Source: an uncultured Lachnospiraceae bacterium (lineage in GTDB: Bacteria; Bacillota; Clostridia; Lachnospirales; Lachnospiraceae). From it: a DNA stretch of 64,000 bases. The translations under genes and the position numbers were made by a program. The notes beneath the pieces are model-generated. The model was given only the letters and a program-made list of their open reading frames with translations, had not been told where the DNA came from and did no database searches. This document shows, in pieces, positions 27,211-35,636 of this stretch (its first letter is position 1; the number at the start of each line of letters is the position of its first letter). Where the stretch lies: assembly GCA_910578405.1 (NCBI GenBank), contig CAJTQO010000013.1, positions 15,417-79,416 of the forward strand, written 5' to 3'.

Positions 27211-28002
27211 ATGAGTGAAGTAATTGTCGTCACGTCAGGGAAAGGCGGGGTAGGGAAAACCACTACTACCGCAAACGTTGGTACTGGTTTAGCAGCTATG
27301 GGCAAAAGGGTTGTACTGATTGATACGGATATCGGACTGCGTAACCTGGATGTGGTTATGGGCCTGGAAAACCGGATTGTTTATAACCTGGTGGATGTGA
27401 TTGAGGGGAAATGCCGTGCAAAGCAGGCATTGATTAAGGATAAGCGTTATCAAAACCTGTATCTGCTGCCTTCGGCACAGACAAGGGACAAGTCCGCTGT
27501 AACGCCGCCGCAGATGGTGAAGATGATAGAACAGCTCAAGGAGCAGTATGATTATATTGTTTTAGACTGTCCGGCAGGCATTGAGCAAGGCTTCCAGAAT
27601 GCCATTGCAGGAGCGGAACGGGCATTGGTCATTACAACGCCAGAGGTGTCCGCAATCCGGGATGCAGACCGCATTATTGGCCTGTTGGAAGCCAATGATT
27701 TTAAGAAAATTGATTTAATTATCAACCGGCTTCGTTACGATATGGTGAAGCGGGGCGAAATGATGACCGCATCGGATGTGGTGGACATCCTGTCCATCCC
27801 GCTGCTTGGCATTGTGCCGGATGATGAGAACGTAGTAATCGCAACGAACCAGGGGGAACCTCTTGTAGGAAACAGCACCATGGCAGGCAGGGCATATCAG
27901 AATATCTGCGAGCGGGTACTGGGGAAGGAAATACCTTTTATCGACTTTGAAAGGACCATCTCTTTTTGGACAAGGGTGACGGGTATATTCCACAAAAATT
28001 AG
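27211..28002 (+). CDS. minD: Septum site-determining ATPase MinD
   Basis: MinD is a ParA/MinD-type ATPase that binds the membrane as an ATP dimer, recruits MinC and is cycled off by MinE. The 263-residue protein has the deviant Walker A GKGGVGKTTT at 10-19 (signature lysine K11), DTDIGLRNLD, and LDCPAGIEQGF. The C-terminus (FWTRVTGIFHKN) can form the short amphipathic membrane-targeting helix. AGGAGG at 27197-27202 supports the start. Confidence 0.96.
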   Translation: MSEVIVVTSGKGGVGKTTTTANVGTGLAAMGKRVVLIDTDIGLRNLDVVMGLENRIVYNLVDVIEGKCRAKQALIKDKRYQNLYLLPSAQTRDKSAVTPPQMVKMIEQLKEQYDYIVLDCPAGIEQGFQNAIAGAERALVITTPEVSAIRDADRIIGLLEANDFKKIDLIINRLRYDMVKRGEMMTASDVVDILSIPLLGIVPDDENVVIATNQGEPLVGNSTMAGRAYQNICERVLGKEIPFIDFERTISFWTRVTGIFHKN

Positions 28003-28018
28003 GAGGGAGGTTTTTGGT

Positions 28019-28285
28019 ATGGGATTCGCCAATTTTTTCAGGAGGAAGAGTTCGAAAGAGATTGCAAAGGACAGACTGAAGATTTTATTGATTTCCGACC
28101 GGGTGAATTGTTCGCCTGAAATGATGGAGATGATTAAAACGGATATTGCAAAAGTTATATCAAAATACATGAAGATTGATGCGGAAAGCATGGAAATCCA
28201 AATTACTAAGACAGGTACGAAGGGGATGGGGAAAACGCCGGCGCTTTATGCCAATATCCCAATCTTGGATTTACATAAGCTGTAA
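28019..28285 (+). CDS. minE: Cell division topological specificity factor MinE
   Basis: MinE stimulates MinD ATPase and confines MinCD to the poles. The 88-residue product begins with the membrane-targeting MGFANFF, then the anti-MinCD helix KEIAKDRLKILLISDR, and ends with the dimerisation domain. Having MinE rather than only DivIVA indicates an oscillating-type Min system, known in many Clostridia. It lies 16 bp after minD with AGGAGG before the ATG. Confidence 0.95.
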   Translation: MGFANFFRRKSSKEIAKDRLKILLISDRVNCSPEMMEMIKTDIAKVISKYMKIDAESMEIQITKTGTKGMGKTPALYANIPILDLHKL

Positions 28286-28414
28286 ACGCCTGGAATTTCA
28301 TCACAAGGTTTGTGCTTGAGGGAGCGCTGCGCTTTTAACAAGTAATGCCGACTTGTGAATGCATACGTCTGGCGACGCAGGTTTTTATAAAGGAAAAGCT
28401 GGAAAGGATAAAAC

Positions 28415-29527
28415 ATGTTAAAGCAATACAGGGTACGGGATTATGATTTCAAACTGGTGATATTGGTTGCGGCGCTTACCGTTATCGGCATTTTTGCCGT
28501 TGGGAGCGCTGCGGAGGAAGCGCTGCAGAAAACGCAGATGATGGGGTTTATCTTCGGTTCTTTCCTTATGCTGGTAATTTCGCTGTTTGACTATTCCGTA
28601 CTCCTGAAGCTGTATTGGCTGTTTTATATCGGGAATATCGGTTTGCTTTTACTGGTAGGGCAGTTTGGGGAAAGTTCCAATAATGCCCAGCGCTGGATTA
28701 CTTTATTTGGAATCCGCTTCCAACCTTCAGAACTTGCGAAAATTTTGTTGATTCTCTTCTATGCACAGTTTATAATGAAACATAGGGAAAAGCTGAATAC
28801 TTTTAAGTGCCTTGCATTATGCTGTATCTTTATACTTCCGTCTTTGAAGCTAATCTACGACCAGCCCAACCTGTCCACAACAATCGTGGTGGCTGTTGTG
28901 TTCTGCATCATTATGTTCGTAGGAGGAATTAGCTGGAAATTGGTGGGTGGAATATTGGCAGTCCTGATTCCTACCGCGGTGATTTTGTTCAGTATTGTCA
29001 TACAGCCAGACCAGACGCTGATTAAGGACTATCAGCAGACACGTATCCTTGCTTTCCTGAATCCGGAACAGTATGCTACCGCAGAGGCATACCAGCAGTT
29101 GAATTCCATGATGGCAATTGGTTCCGGGCAGTTATATGGGAAAGGATATGATACCAATGAGATTAGCTCTGTGAAAAATGGCAATTTTATTTCCGAACCC
29201 CAAACAGACTTCATTTTTGCTGTAATTGGGGAGGAATTTGGTTTTATCGGTTCCTGCACAGTGATTGTGCTTTTGGTTTTAATTACGCTGGAGTGCCTGT
29301 TTATCGCACATAGGGCAAAGGACTTGGCTGGAAGCATTATTGCGGCAGGGATGGCAGGGCTTATTGGTTTTCAGGGTTTCCTGAATATTGGGGTGACAAC
29401 GATGCTGCTCCCGAATACCGGGGTGACGCTTCCGTTTGTGAGTTATGGGTTGACATCCCTGGTCAGCCTTTATATCGGGATCGGTTTCGTGCTGAATGTT
29501 GGGTTACAATGCAAAAAATATTACTAG
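28415..29527 (+). CDS. rodA: RodA/FtsW-family peptidoglycan glycosyltransferase
   Basis: A SEDS-family polytopic membrane enzyme that polymerises lipid II in lateral wall growth with PBP2. The 370-residue protein has about ten hydrophobic segments and family motifs QRWITLFGIRFQPSELAKI, PQTDFIFAVIGEEFGF and the C-terminal LPNTGVTLPFVSYG. Its position after mreBCD-mrdA-minCDE points to RodA rather than FtsW. The 129-bp gap before it holds a small inverted repeat (ACAAGT/ACTTGT near 28338-28356) but no clear terminator. Confidence 0.92.
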   Translation: MLKQYRVRDYDFKLVILVAALTVIGIFAVGSAAEEALQKTQMMGFIFGSFLMLVISLFDYSVLLKLYWLFYIGNIGLLLLVGQFGESSNNAQRWITLFGIRFQPSELAKILLILFYAQFIMKHREKLNTFKCLALCCIFILPSLKLIYDQPNLSTTIVVAVVFCIIMFVGGISWKLVGGILAVLIPTAVILFSIVIQPDQTLIKDYQQTRILAFLNPEQYATAEAYQQLNSMMAIGSGQLYGKGYDTNEISSVKNGNFISEPQTDFIFAVIGEEFGFIGSCTVIVLLVLITLECLFIAHRAKDLAGSIIAAGMAGLIGFQGFLNIGVTTMLLPNTGVTLPFVSYGLTSLVSLYIGIGFVLNVGLQCKKYY

Positions 29528-29539
29528 ACAGGAGAGGGT

Positions 29540-29941
29540 ATGACAATGAATATTGCACTAATCGCACATGATGCAAAGAAAAAGCTGATGCAGAATTTCT
29601 GCATTGCATACAAGGGGATCCTTAGCAAAAACTCGTTATTTGCCACAGGGACTACAGGAAGGCTGATTGAAGAAGTGACCAATTTAAGCGTATATAAATA
29701 TCTTGCGGGACACCTGGGGGGTGAACAGCAATTATGCGCACAGATTGAATCCAATGATATTGATTTGGTAATCTTCCTGCGTGACCCATTGGCGCCGAAA
29801 TCACATGAGCCAGGGGTAAACAATGTGATGCGGCTATGTGATATGTATAATATTCCCCTGGCAACGAATTTGGCGTCTGCGGAACTATTAATCAAATCTC
29901 TGGACAGAGGAGACTTAGAGTGGCGTGAAATGTATAAATAA
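29540..29941 (+). CDS. mgsA: Methylglyoxal synthase
   Basis: MgsA converts dihydroxyacetone phosphate to methylglyoxal and phosphate, a bypass of lower glycolysis used when phosphate is short. The 133-residue protein shows IALIAHDAKK at the N-terminus, the phosphate-binding ATGTTGRLI, and FLRDPL, which holds the catalytic aspartate; the usual C-terminal stretch is shortened. It starts 12 bases after rodA and its end overlaps the next gene by 17 bases. Location after rodA is common in Clostridia. Confidence 0.95.
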   Translation: MTMNIALIAHDAKKKLMQNFCIAYKGILSKNSLFATGTTGRLIEEVTNLSVYKYLAGHLGGEQQLCAQIESNDIDLVIFLRDPLAPKSHEPGVNNVMRLCDMYNIPLATNLASAELLIKSLDRGDLEWREMYK

Positions 29942-30917
29942 GAAAAACATAACAGGGTTTTTAACTGGTCTGTTCCTGTTGGGGGCAACTTTCACCGGTT
30001 GCGGAAACAAGCCCTATGAAATGGCTTATACGCCGGATTATCCGGTCAGCAGTTACAGGCTGGATTCCCCGGCGGAAAGTTATGATATGGCAGAGCCTTT
30101 TGCCAAAGATTTGTGCGTGGTGGACAAGGATGTTTCGGCAGGAACAGATGTGGATATGTCGGAGACGGAAGTGGCGGCGCTTTTCTGCGTGGACAATAAT
30201 CAGACCATCTATGCAAAAAATGTGCATGAGAAAATGGCTCCGGCCAGCCTGACTAAATTAATGACGGCATTGGTTGCTCTAAAATATGGTTCCCCCGATG
30301 CTATGCTGACGGCTACGGCCAACGTAAAAATTACGGAGTCGGGGGCGCAGTTGTCCGGGATTAAGGAAGGCGACCAGATGACGCTGACACAGGCGCTTCA
30401 TGTGCTTCTGGTCAATTCCGGGAATGACGCGGCAGTGTTGATAGCGGAAGGGATTAGCGGGTCTGTGGAAGGGTTTTGTGAACTGATGAACCAGGAAGCG
30501 CAAAAGCTTGGGGCGACCAACAGCCATTTTTCCAATCCCCATGGACTGACGGCGGAAGACCATTATGTGACGGCCTATGACATGTACCTGATTTTTAATG
30601 CGGCGCTGGATTACAATATAATCAGTGAAATTATCCATATGCCCAATTATACTACGGTCTATCATGACAGGGAGGGCAATGCAAAGGAGCTTTCCGTTAA
30701 TAATTCCAACCTGTACCTGACAGGGGACGCCAGTGCGCCGGAAGCAATTACGGTGATTGGCGGTAAAACCGGCACCACCAATGCGGCAGGGCGGTGCCTG
30801 ATCCTTTTATCAAAGGACGCAGCGGGGAAATCTTATATTTCCATTATGCTGCATTCCGAAACAAGGGAGAGCCTTTATGCAGGAATGACAGATTTATTGG
30901 AGGAAATCAAGAATTAA
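29925..30917 (+). CDS. D-alanyl-D-alanine carboxypeptidase (PBP5/DacA family), probable lipoprotein
   Basis: A serine peptidase that trims the terminal D-Ala of peptidoglycan stem peptides, outside the membrane. The 330-residue protein has S108-LT-K111, S165-G-N167 and K281-TGT, the three active-site motifs of the S11 family. The N-terminus has a hydrophobic signal segment ending TFTGC26, a plausible though not ideal lipobox. The C-terminal PBP5 domain is not obvious, so it is a short form. GTG 29925 overlaps mgsA, with AGGAG further upstream. Confidence 0.88.
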   Translation: MKCINKKNITGFLTGLFLLGATFTGCGNKPYEMAYTPDYPVSSYRLDSPAESYDMAEPFAKDLCVVDKDVSAGTDVDMSETEVAALFCVDNNQTIYAKNVHEKMAPASLTKLMTALVALKYGSPDAMLTATANVKITESGAQLSGIKEGDQMTLTQALHVLLVNSGNDAAVLIAEGISGSVEGFCELMNQEAQKLGATNSHFSNPHGLTAEDHYVTAYDMYLIFNAALDYNIISEIIHMPNYTTVYHDREGNAKELSVNNSNLYLTGDASAPEAITVIGGKTGTTNAAGRCLILLSKDAAGKSYISIMLHSETRESLYAGMTDLLEEIKN

Positions 30918-30920
30918 CAG

Positions 30921-30949
30921 TTGTTTTTTAGGATAATATAAACTATAAT
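30921..30949 (+). promoter_or_regulatory. Sigma-A type promoter for the P-loop gene
   Basis: TTGTTT (30921-30926), a 17-base spacer and TATAAT (30944-30949) lie three bases after the stop of the carboxypeptidase gene and about 50 bp before the ATG at 31000. Confidence 0.6.
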
Positions 30950-30999
30950 AAGGCTAGGTTCGTATTTCCGGGCCGAATTTACTTAAGGAGGGTTCACCA

Positions 31000-31419
31000 A
31001 TGGTTCAATTAATAGCAGGCAATAAAGGGAAAGGCAAAACAAAACACTTATTGGATAAGGTAAATACTGAAGTAAAAACCGCATCAGGGAATATTACATA
31101 TCTGGATAAGAGCGCAAAGCATATGTTTGAGCTGAACAACAAGGTAAGGCTGATTAATGTATCGGACTATATGGTTACGAACAGCGATGAATTTTTAGGT
31201 TTTATCTGCGGCATCATTTCTCAGGATCATGATTTGCAGCAGATGTATTTTGACAGCTTTTTAAAGATTGCCTGTCTGGAAGGCAAGGAAATAGGCCCTG
31301 TAGTAGAGAAACTGGAAAAAATTGGAGAATCCTTTGGAATTGATTTCATCCTGAGCATATCCCTTGATGAAACGGAGCTGCCTGATGACTTGAAATCAAA
31401 GATTATCGTATCTCTTTAA
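31000..31419 (+). CDS. Small P-loop protein of unknown function
   Basis: A 139-residue protein with an N-terminal GNKGKGKT at residues 7-14 fitting Walker A (GxxxxGKT). Similar Clostridial proteins have been labelled PilT-like, but the protein is far too short for a PilT ATPase, and no Walker B or secretion-ATPase motifs are seen, so I do not adopt that name. It has its own promoter (30921-30949), an AAGGAGG ribosome site and a strong terminator, so it is a single-gene unit. The conserved-looking core includes INVSDYMVTNSDEFLGFICG. Function unknown; nucleotide binding is inference. Confidence 0.7.
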   Translation: MVQLIAGNKGKGKTKHLLDKVNTEVKTASGNITYLDKSAKHMFELNNKVRLINVSDYMVTNSDEFLGFICGIISQDHDLQQMYFDSFLKIACLEGKEIGPVVEKLEKIGESFGIDFILSISLDETELPDDLKSKIIVSL

Positions 31420-31444
31420 GTATAAGTCATGGTTTTACCCGTTA

Positions 31445-31503
31445 CCCGCGGGATAAAGGCCGCGGGATCGAAGGCCCCGGATACAAAGCCGGGGCCTTTC
31501 TTA
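31445..31503 (+). terminator. Double-hairpin terminator
   Basis: A first hairpin pairs CCCGCGG (31445-31451) with CCGCGGG (31460-31466). A second pairs AAGGCCCCGG (31471-31480) with CCGGGGCCTT (31489-31498), followed by TCTTACC. The second is a clear intrinsic terminator for the P-loop gene. Confidence 0.85.
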
Positions 31504-31568
31504 CCTTATAGGGAACTGCGCCGTCCAGGCGTATGCATACTTTTCACCTTATAGGAGGTTTTTTTGCA

Positions 31569-32966
31569 TTGGCGAATCAGGGTTCCAATAAGATAACAAA
31601 ATACAGAAGGCCGTTAAACCTTAATATTGGGATGATTATATTTGCTGTGATTTTTGTTTATATTGTAATCTGTGTCTTTATGTATTTTACTTCAAGGCAT
31701 ATTATCTGGTATGAAGTAACGGCTGGCACCCTTTCCACAAACAATATCTATAAGGCGGTGGCCCTTCGGGATGAAACGGTAGTGTTGGCTACGGATGCCG
31801 GGTATGCCAACTATTTTGCCAGAGAAGGTTCGAAAGTGGCAGTAGGGGATTTAGTCTACGCCGTGGATGAAACCGGGAAACTGTCGGATTATATTGCAGC
31901 GGATTCGGTAGGGGAAAATACACTGTCCGATGCAGACTTAAATGACTTGAAAACAGAAATCGTAAGTTTTGCCCATAGTTTTGACAGCGCCAGTTTTTCC
32001 AGCGTATATGATTTTAAATATGATATGGAAGGAATGGTATTAAAGCTGTCCAATTATAATATTGTGGAAAATATTGATTCTATCCAGGAAGCCGGGCTGG
32101 CCGGATTGGTAAAGCAATGCACATCGCCTTTGGCAGGCGTTGTAGTTTATTCTATGGACGGTTATGAGGAACTGAAACTGGAAGATATGACTTCCGAACG
32201 GATGGATCCGAAAAACTATGAGAAGACACAGTTTCTTGGCAATGCCCTGATTGGGCTTGGAAGCCCTGTTTATAAAGTTTCCACCAATGAAGACTGGTCG
32301 GTGGTCATACAGGTGGACAAGGAAAGGGAACAGGAGCTGCTGGAAGCGGAATATGTAAAAGTGCGGTTTCTGAAAAATCAGGAAACTTCATGGGGGCAGG
32401 TGGAAACCTATACGAATGAGGCAGGGGAGATATTTGCAAAACTGACGTTTACCAATTCCATGATAACTTTTTGCAACGACCGTTTTGTGGATATTGAGCT
32501 AATCTTAGAAGATGAGGCCGGGTTGAAAATTCCAAATTCATCCATTGTGGAAAAAGAGTTTTTCATTGTCCCAAAGGATTATGTGACCAAAGGCGGGAAT
32601 AGCAGCAACTATGGCGTTATGCGGGAAACCTATGAGGAAGGCGTAGCTACGACGGAATTTGTGGAAACCACGATTTACAATGAAACGGAAGAGGAATACT
32701 ATCTGGACGATTCCACGCTTCGTATTGGGGATTATCTGGTGAAACCGGATTCTGCAGAAAAGTATGCGTGCAGTAAACGTGGCAGCTTAATCGGGGTTTA
32801 TAATATAAACAAAGGGTATGCCGATTTTAAACAGATTAATATTCTGTACAGCAACGATGAGTATTCCATCGTACAATCCAATACAGCGTATGGGTTGAAT
32901 GTATATGATTATATTGTATTAGACGCCTCCACAGTCAGTGAAGACGAGTTGATTTATGAAAGGTAG
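31569..32966 (+). CDS. HlyD-like membrane-anchored protein
   Basis: A 465-residue protein with a short basic N-terminus, one transmembrane helix (about residues 20-43) and a large external part that begins like a membrane-fusion/HlyD protein (AGTLSTNNIYKAVALRDE, then GSKVAVGDLVYAVDETG). No ABC, MFS or RND partner lies nearby; instead yggS and sepF follow, suggesting a role at the envelope or divisome (inference). The start is TTG 31569 because AGGAGG (31553-31558) stands ten bases before it; the longer frame begins with residues unlike the rest. Confidence 0.65.
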   Translation: MANQGSNKITKYRRPLNLNIGMIIFAVIFVYIVICVFMYFTSRHIIWYEVTAGTLSTNNIYKAVALRDETVVLATDAGYANYFAREGSKVAVGDLVYAVDETGKLSDYIAADSVGENTLSDADLNDLKTEIVSFAHSFDSASFSSVYDFKYDMEGMVLKLSNYNIVENIDSIQEAGLAGLVKQCTSPLAGVVVYSMDGYEELKLEDMTSERMDPKNYEKTQFLGNALIGLGSPVYKVSTNEDWSVVIQVDKEREQELLEAEYVKVRFLKNQETSWGQVETYTNEAGEIFAKLTFTNSMITFCNDRFVDIELILEDEAGLKIPNSSIVEKEFFIVPKDYVTKGGNSSNYGVMRETYEEGVATTEFVETTIYNETEEEYYLDDSTLRIGDYLVKPDSAEKYACSKRGSLIGVYNINKGYADFKQINILYSNDEYSIVQSNTAYGLNVYDYIVLDASTVSEDELIYER

Positions 32967-33035
32967 GGGCGATTCCCCGATTGCCGGAAACATTGCAGGC
33001 GGTGGGATTTGGCTTATCTGTTTAGGAGTTAGGAT

Positions 33036-33746
33036 ATGGCGGAATATAATGTGAGTTTGGGAATGGAAGAAAAGATTGGGCAGGTAAAAGAAGAGATTCG
33101 CAGAGCATGTGAAAAGACAGGACGTAAGGAAGAGGATGTTACGTTGATTGCGGTCAGCAAGACGAAGCCTGTGTCTATGCTGGAGGAAGCATACCGTTTA
33201 GGATGCCGTCATTTTGGCGAAAATAAGGTGCAGGAATTGGTGGACAAATACGGGCAAATGCCGTCGGATGTAAAGTGGCATATGATTGGGCACTTGCAGC
33301 GGAACAAAGTAAAATATATTGTGGATAAAGTATTTTTAATTCATAGTGTGGATTCTTTGCGTCTGGCAGAGGAAATCAGCAAAGAAGCCGGGAAGAAAGG
33401 GGTAACTGTCCATATCTTAGTGGAAGTTAATTTGGCCGGGGAAGAAACCAAGTTCGGAACCACAAGGGAAGAAGCCATTCGGCTGATTCGGGAGATTTCC
33501 ATACTTCCGTCGGTTCGGGTCGAAGGGTTGATGACAATTGCGCCTTATGTAGAAAATCCCGAAAAAAACAGGCAATACTTTGCAGACTTGTACCAATTAT
33601 CTGTTGACATAACTAATGAAAACATTGATAATATTAGCATGGATATTTTATCAATGGGAATGACCGGTGATTATGGAGTGGCGGTGGAAGAGGGAGCCAC
33701 TTATATCCGCGTAGGGACTGGAATATTCGGAGAGAGGCATTTTTAA
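33036..33746 (+). CDS. yggS: YggS/PLPBP-family PLP homeostasis protein
   Basis: A 236-residue single-domain PLP-binding barrel protein of the YggS/YlmE family, which carries PLP on a lysine but has no known catalytic activity and influences B6 and amino-acid homeostasis. The PLP lysine is in TLIAVSKTKP (near residue 45); GENKVQEL, WHMIGHLQRNKV, the MTIAPY strand and SMGMTGDY near the C-terminus are family signatures. As in Bacillus (ylmE-ylmF), it lies directly before sepF. Confidence 0.94.
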   Translation: MAEYNVSLGMEEKIGQVKEEIRRACEKTGRKEEDVTLIAVSKTKPVSMLEEAYRLGCRHFGENKVQELVDKYGQMPSDVKWHMIGHLQRNKVKYIVDKVFLIHSVDSLRLAEEISKEAGKKGVTVHILVEVNLAGEETKFGTTREEAIRLIREISILPSVRVEGLMTIAPYVENPEKNRQYFADLYQLSVDITNENIDNISMDILSMGMTGDYGVAVEEGATYIRVGTGIFGERHF

Positions 33747-33830
33747 CGCTGTGTTTAACGCCTGCGTTTTGGCGTCTTAGTTTTAACGCATATGTTGACA
33801 CCGTCATATAGCAAGGAGACAATTGAAGTA

Positions 33831-34334
33831 ATGGGTGTAATGGATAAATTTTTGAACTATATGAAATTGAATGATGATGACGATTATTATGATGACGACG
33901 ATTACTATGATGAGCCGGATGCAGAACCGAAAGCGCCACAGCCTAAGAGGATTCCTGTAAAAGAAGAAATCAGCCAGGGTGAGGAGCCAGTCAAAAGGCA
34001 AAATCCCAAGATTACCCCTATGAACCGGCAGCCGAGAAAAATGTCAGGGGTAGGGATGGAAGTTTGTGTTATTCGTCCCACTTCTGTAGAAGATGGCCGG
34101 GAAATTACGGAAACACTCCTTGCTAACCGGACAGTAGTGCTGAATCTGGAAGGTCTGGATGTGGATGTGGCCCAGAGGATTATAGATTTTACATCTGGCT
34201 CCTGTTTTGCAATTAGTGGGAACCTACAGAAGATATCGCATTACATATTTATCATCACGCCAGCCAGTGTGGATATTTCCGGTGACTTTCAGGAACTGAT
34301 TTCCGGATCTTTTGATGTACCGATTGATAAGTAA
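33831..34334 (+). CDS. sepF: Cell division protein SepF
   Basis: SepF bundles FtsZ filaments and anchors them to the membrane. The 167-residue protein starts with the amphipathic membrane helix MGVMDKFLNYMKL, followed by an acidic low-complexity stretch of Asp/Tyr repeats, a basic/proline linker and the C-terminal SepF domain (VCVIRPTSVEDG ... VLNLEGLDVDVAQRIIDF). ATG 33831 is preferred over the longer frame from 33792 because AAGGAG at 33813-33818 precedes it and family members begin here. A terminator follows. Confidence 0.95.
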   Translation: MGVMDKFLNYMKLNDDDDYYDDDDYYDEPDAEPKAPQPKRIPVKEEISQGEEPVKRQNPKITPMNRQPRKMSGVGMEVCVIRPTSVEDGREITETLLANRTVVLNLEGLDVDVAQRIIDFTSGSCFAISGNLQKISHYIFIITPASVDISGDFQELISGSFDVPIDK

Positions 34335-34344
34335 AGAGTTTGCG

Positions 34345-34370
34345 AAACTTCCCGTTGTGGGAAGTTTTTT
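34345..34370 (+). terminator. Intrinsic terminator after sepF
   Basis: AAACTTCCC (34345-34353) pairs with GGGAAGTTT (34359-34367) over a five-base loop, followed by a T-run to 34370. It ends the HlyD-like/yggS/sepF transcript. Confidence 0.88.
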
Positions 34371-34406
34371 ATATGTTTCAGCGCCTAAAGAGCTTGCCCT
34401 TTTATG

Positions 34407-34435
34407 GTGACAGACTAAGATGTTTGGTTTATAGT
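34407..34435 (+). promoter_or_regulatory. Candidate promoter for aroB
   Basis: GTGACA (34407-34412), a 17-base spacer and TATAGT (34430-34435), about 90 bp before the aroB start and downstream of the sepF terminator. Confidence 0.45.
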
Positions 34436-34523
34436 ACACTATGACATACAGAAATTGTTTTACAAATGTTATGGAGTATTGGAACTTTGAAAAGTATATG
34501 GATGGAAAGGGAGAAGGGATTTT

Positions 34524-35633
34524 ATGGAACGGAGATTAACTATCCACTATGAGGAAAAACCTTGTTACGATATTGTGTTTTCCCAAGATTTTATGGGACT
34601 TGGAAAGGAATTGGAAAACTTAGGAGCGGCAGAGCGGAAAATTTGTGTCATAACGGATTCTATAGTGGAACCGCTCTATGCACGTAAGGCGCTGGATGCT
34701 TTGGAAGGGAAATGCAAAAAAGCAGTGATGTTTTGTTTTCCGGCTGGAGAAGCAAATAAAACATTGGATACGGTTAGGGATGCCTATAAGTTTTTGATAC
34801 AGGAGGGCTTTGAACGTAAAGATTTGCTGATTGCCCTTGGCGGAGGCGTTGTAGGGGATCTTACTGGGTTTACGGCATCCACTTATTTAAGAGGGATTGA
34901 TTTTATCCAGATTCCCACTACGCTTCTAGCGCAGGCAGACAGCAGTATCGGCGGCAAAACCGGAGTGGATTTTGATGGATATAAAAATATGGTAGGAGCT
35001 TTTCATATGCCCAAACTGGTTTATATGAATGTTTCTGTCTTAAAGACTTTAGATGACAGGCAATTTTTTTCCGGGTTCGCAGAAATTATGAAGCATGGAT
35101 TAATTAAGGATTCCCTTTTTTATGAATGGTTGTTAGATAATATGTATGAAATATGTGGGCGTAATCTGACAGTTTTAGAAGAAATGGTGATGAGAAGCAG
35201 TATGATTAAGAAAGCGGTCGTGGAAAAGGATCCGTCTGAAAAAGGGGAACGGGCTTTGCTAAACTTTGGACATACAATTGGCCATGCCATAGAGAAAGCA
35301 AAGAATTTTGAACTTTGCCATGGGGAATGTGTTGCTCTTGGCTGTGTTGCTGCGGCTTATATCTCCTGGAAACATGGACTGCTTGAAATGGAAGAGTATT
35401 ATGAAGTGCGGGATATGTTCGTCCCCTATCATCTTCCTATTTCTGTGGAAGGCATCGTTCCGGAAGAAATAGTTCAACTGACTAAGTCAGACAAGAAAAT
35501 GGAAGCGGGAAACATTAAGTTTATTCTATTAAAGAAGGTTGGGAATGCAGTAATCGACAGGACCGTTACAGAAGAAGATATTTTACATGCAGTCAGGGAA
35601 ATTTATTTCAGTGAGGAAGACAAGGCGGAATAG
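34524..35633 (+). CDS. aroB: 3-dehydroquinate synthase
   Basis: AroB cyclises DAHP to 3-dehydroquinate, the second shikimate step, using NAD and a divalent metal. The 369-residue protein has GGGVVGDLTGFTASTYLRG (NAD site), PTTLLAQADSSIGGKTGVD, the KAFHMPKLVY-type strand and the metal-binding region GHTIGHAIE with HGECVALG. It is apart from other shikimate genes; the next gene, an RluD-type synthase, starts four bases after its stop. A good purine-rich site (GGAAAGGGAGAAGGG) precedes the ATG. Confidence 0.96.
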   Translation: MERRLTIHYEEKPCYDIVFSQDFMGLGKELENLGAAERKICVITDSIVEPLYARKALDALEGKCKKAVMFCFPAGEANKTLDTVRDAYKFLIQEGFERKDLLIALGGGVVGDLTGFTASTYLRGIDFIQIPTTLLAQADSSIGGKTGVDFDGYKNMVGAFHMPKLVYMNVSVLKTLDDRQFFSGFAEIMKHGLIKDSLFYEWLLDNMYEICGRNLTVLEEMVMRSSMIKKAVVEKDPSEKGERALLNFGHTIGHAIEKAKNFELCHGECVALGCVAAAYISWKHGLLEMEEYYEVRDMFVPYHLPISVEGIVPEEIVQLTKSDKKMEAGNIKFILLKKVGNAVIDRTVTEEDILHAVREIYFSEEDKAE

Positions 35634-35636
35634 GGA

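Noticed and set aside
31000..31419. Pilus retraction ATPase PilT
   Set aside because: At 139 residues it lacks the Walker B, Asp and His boxes of secretion ATPases; only the P-loop is shared.
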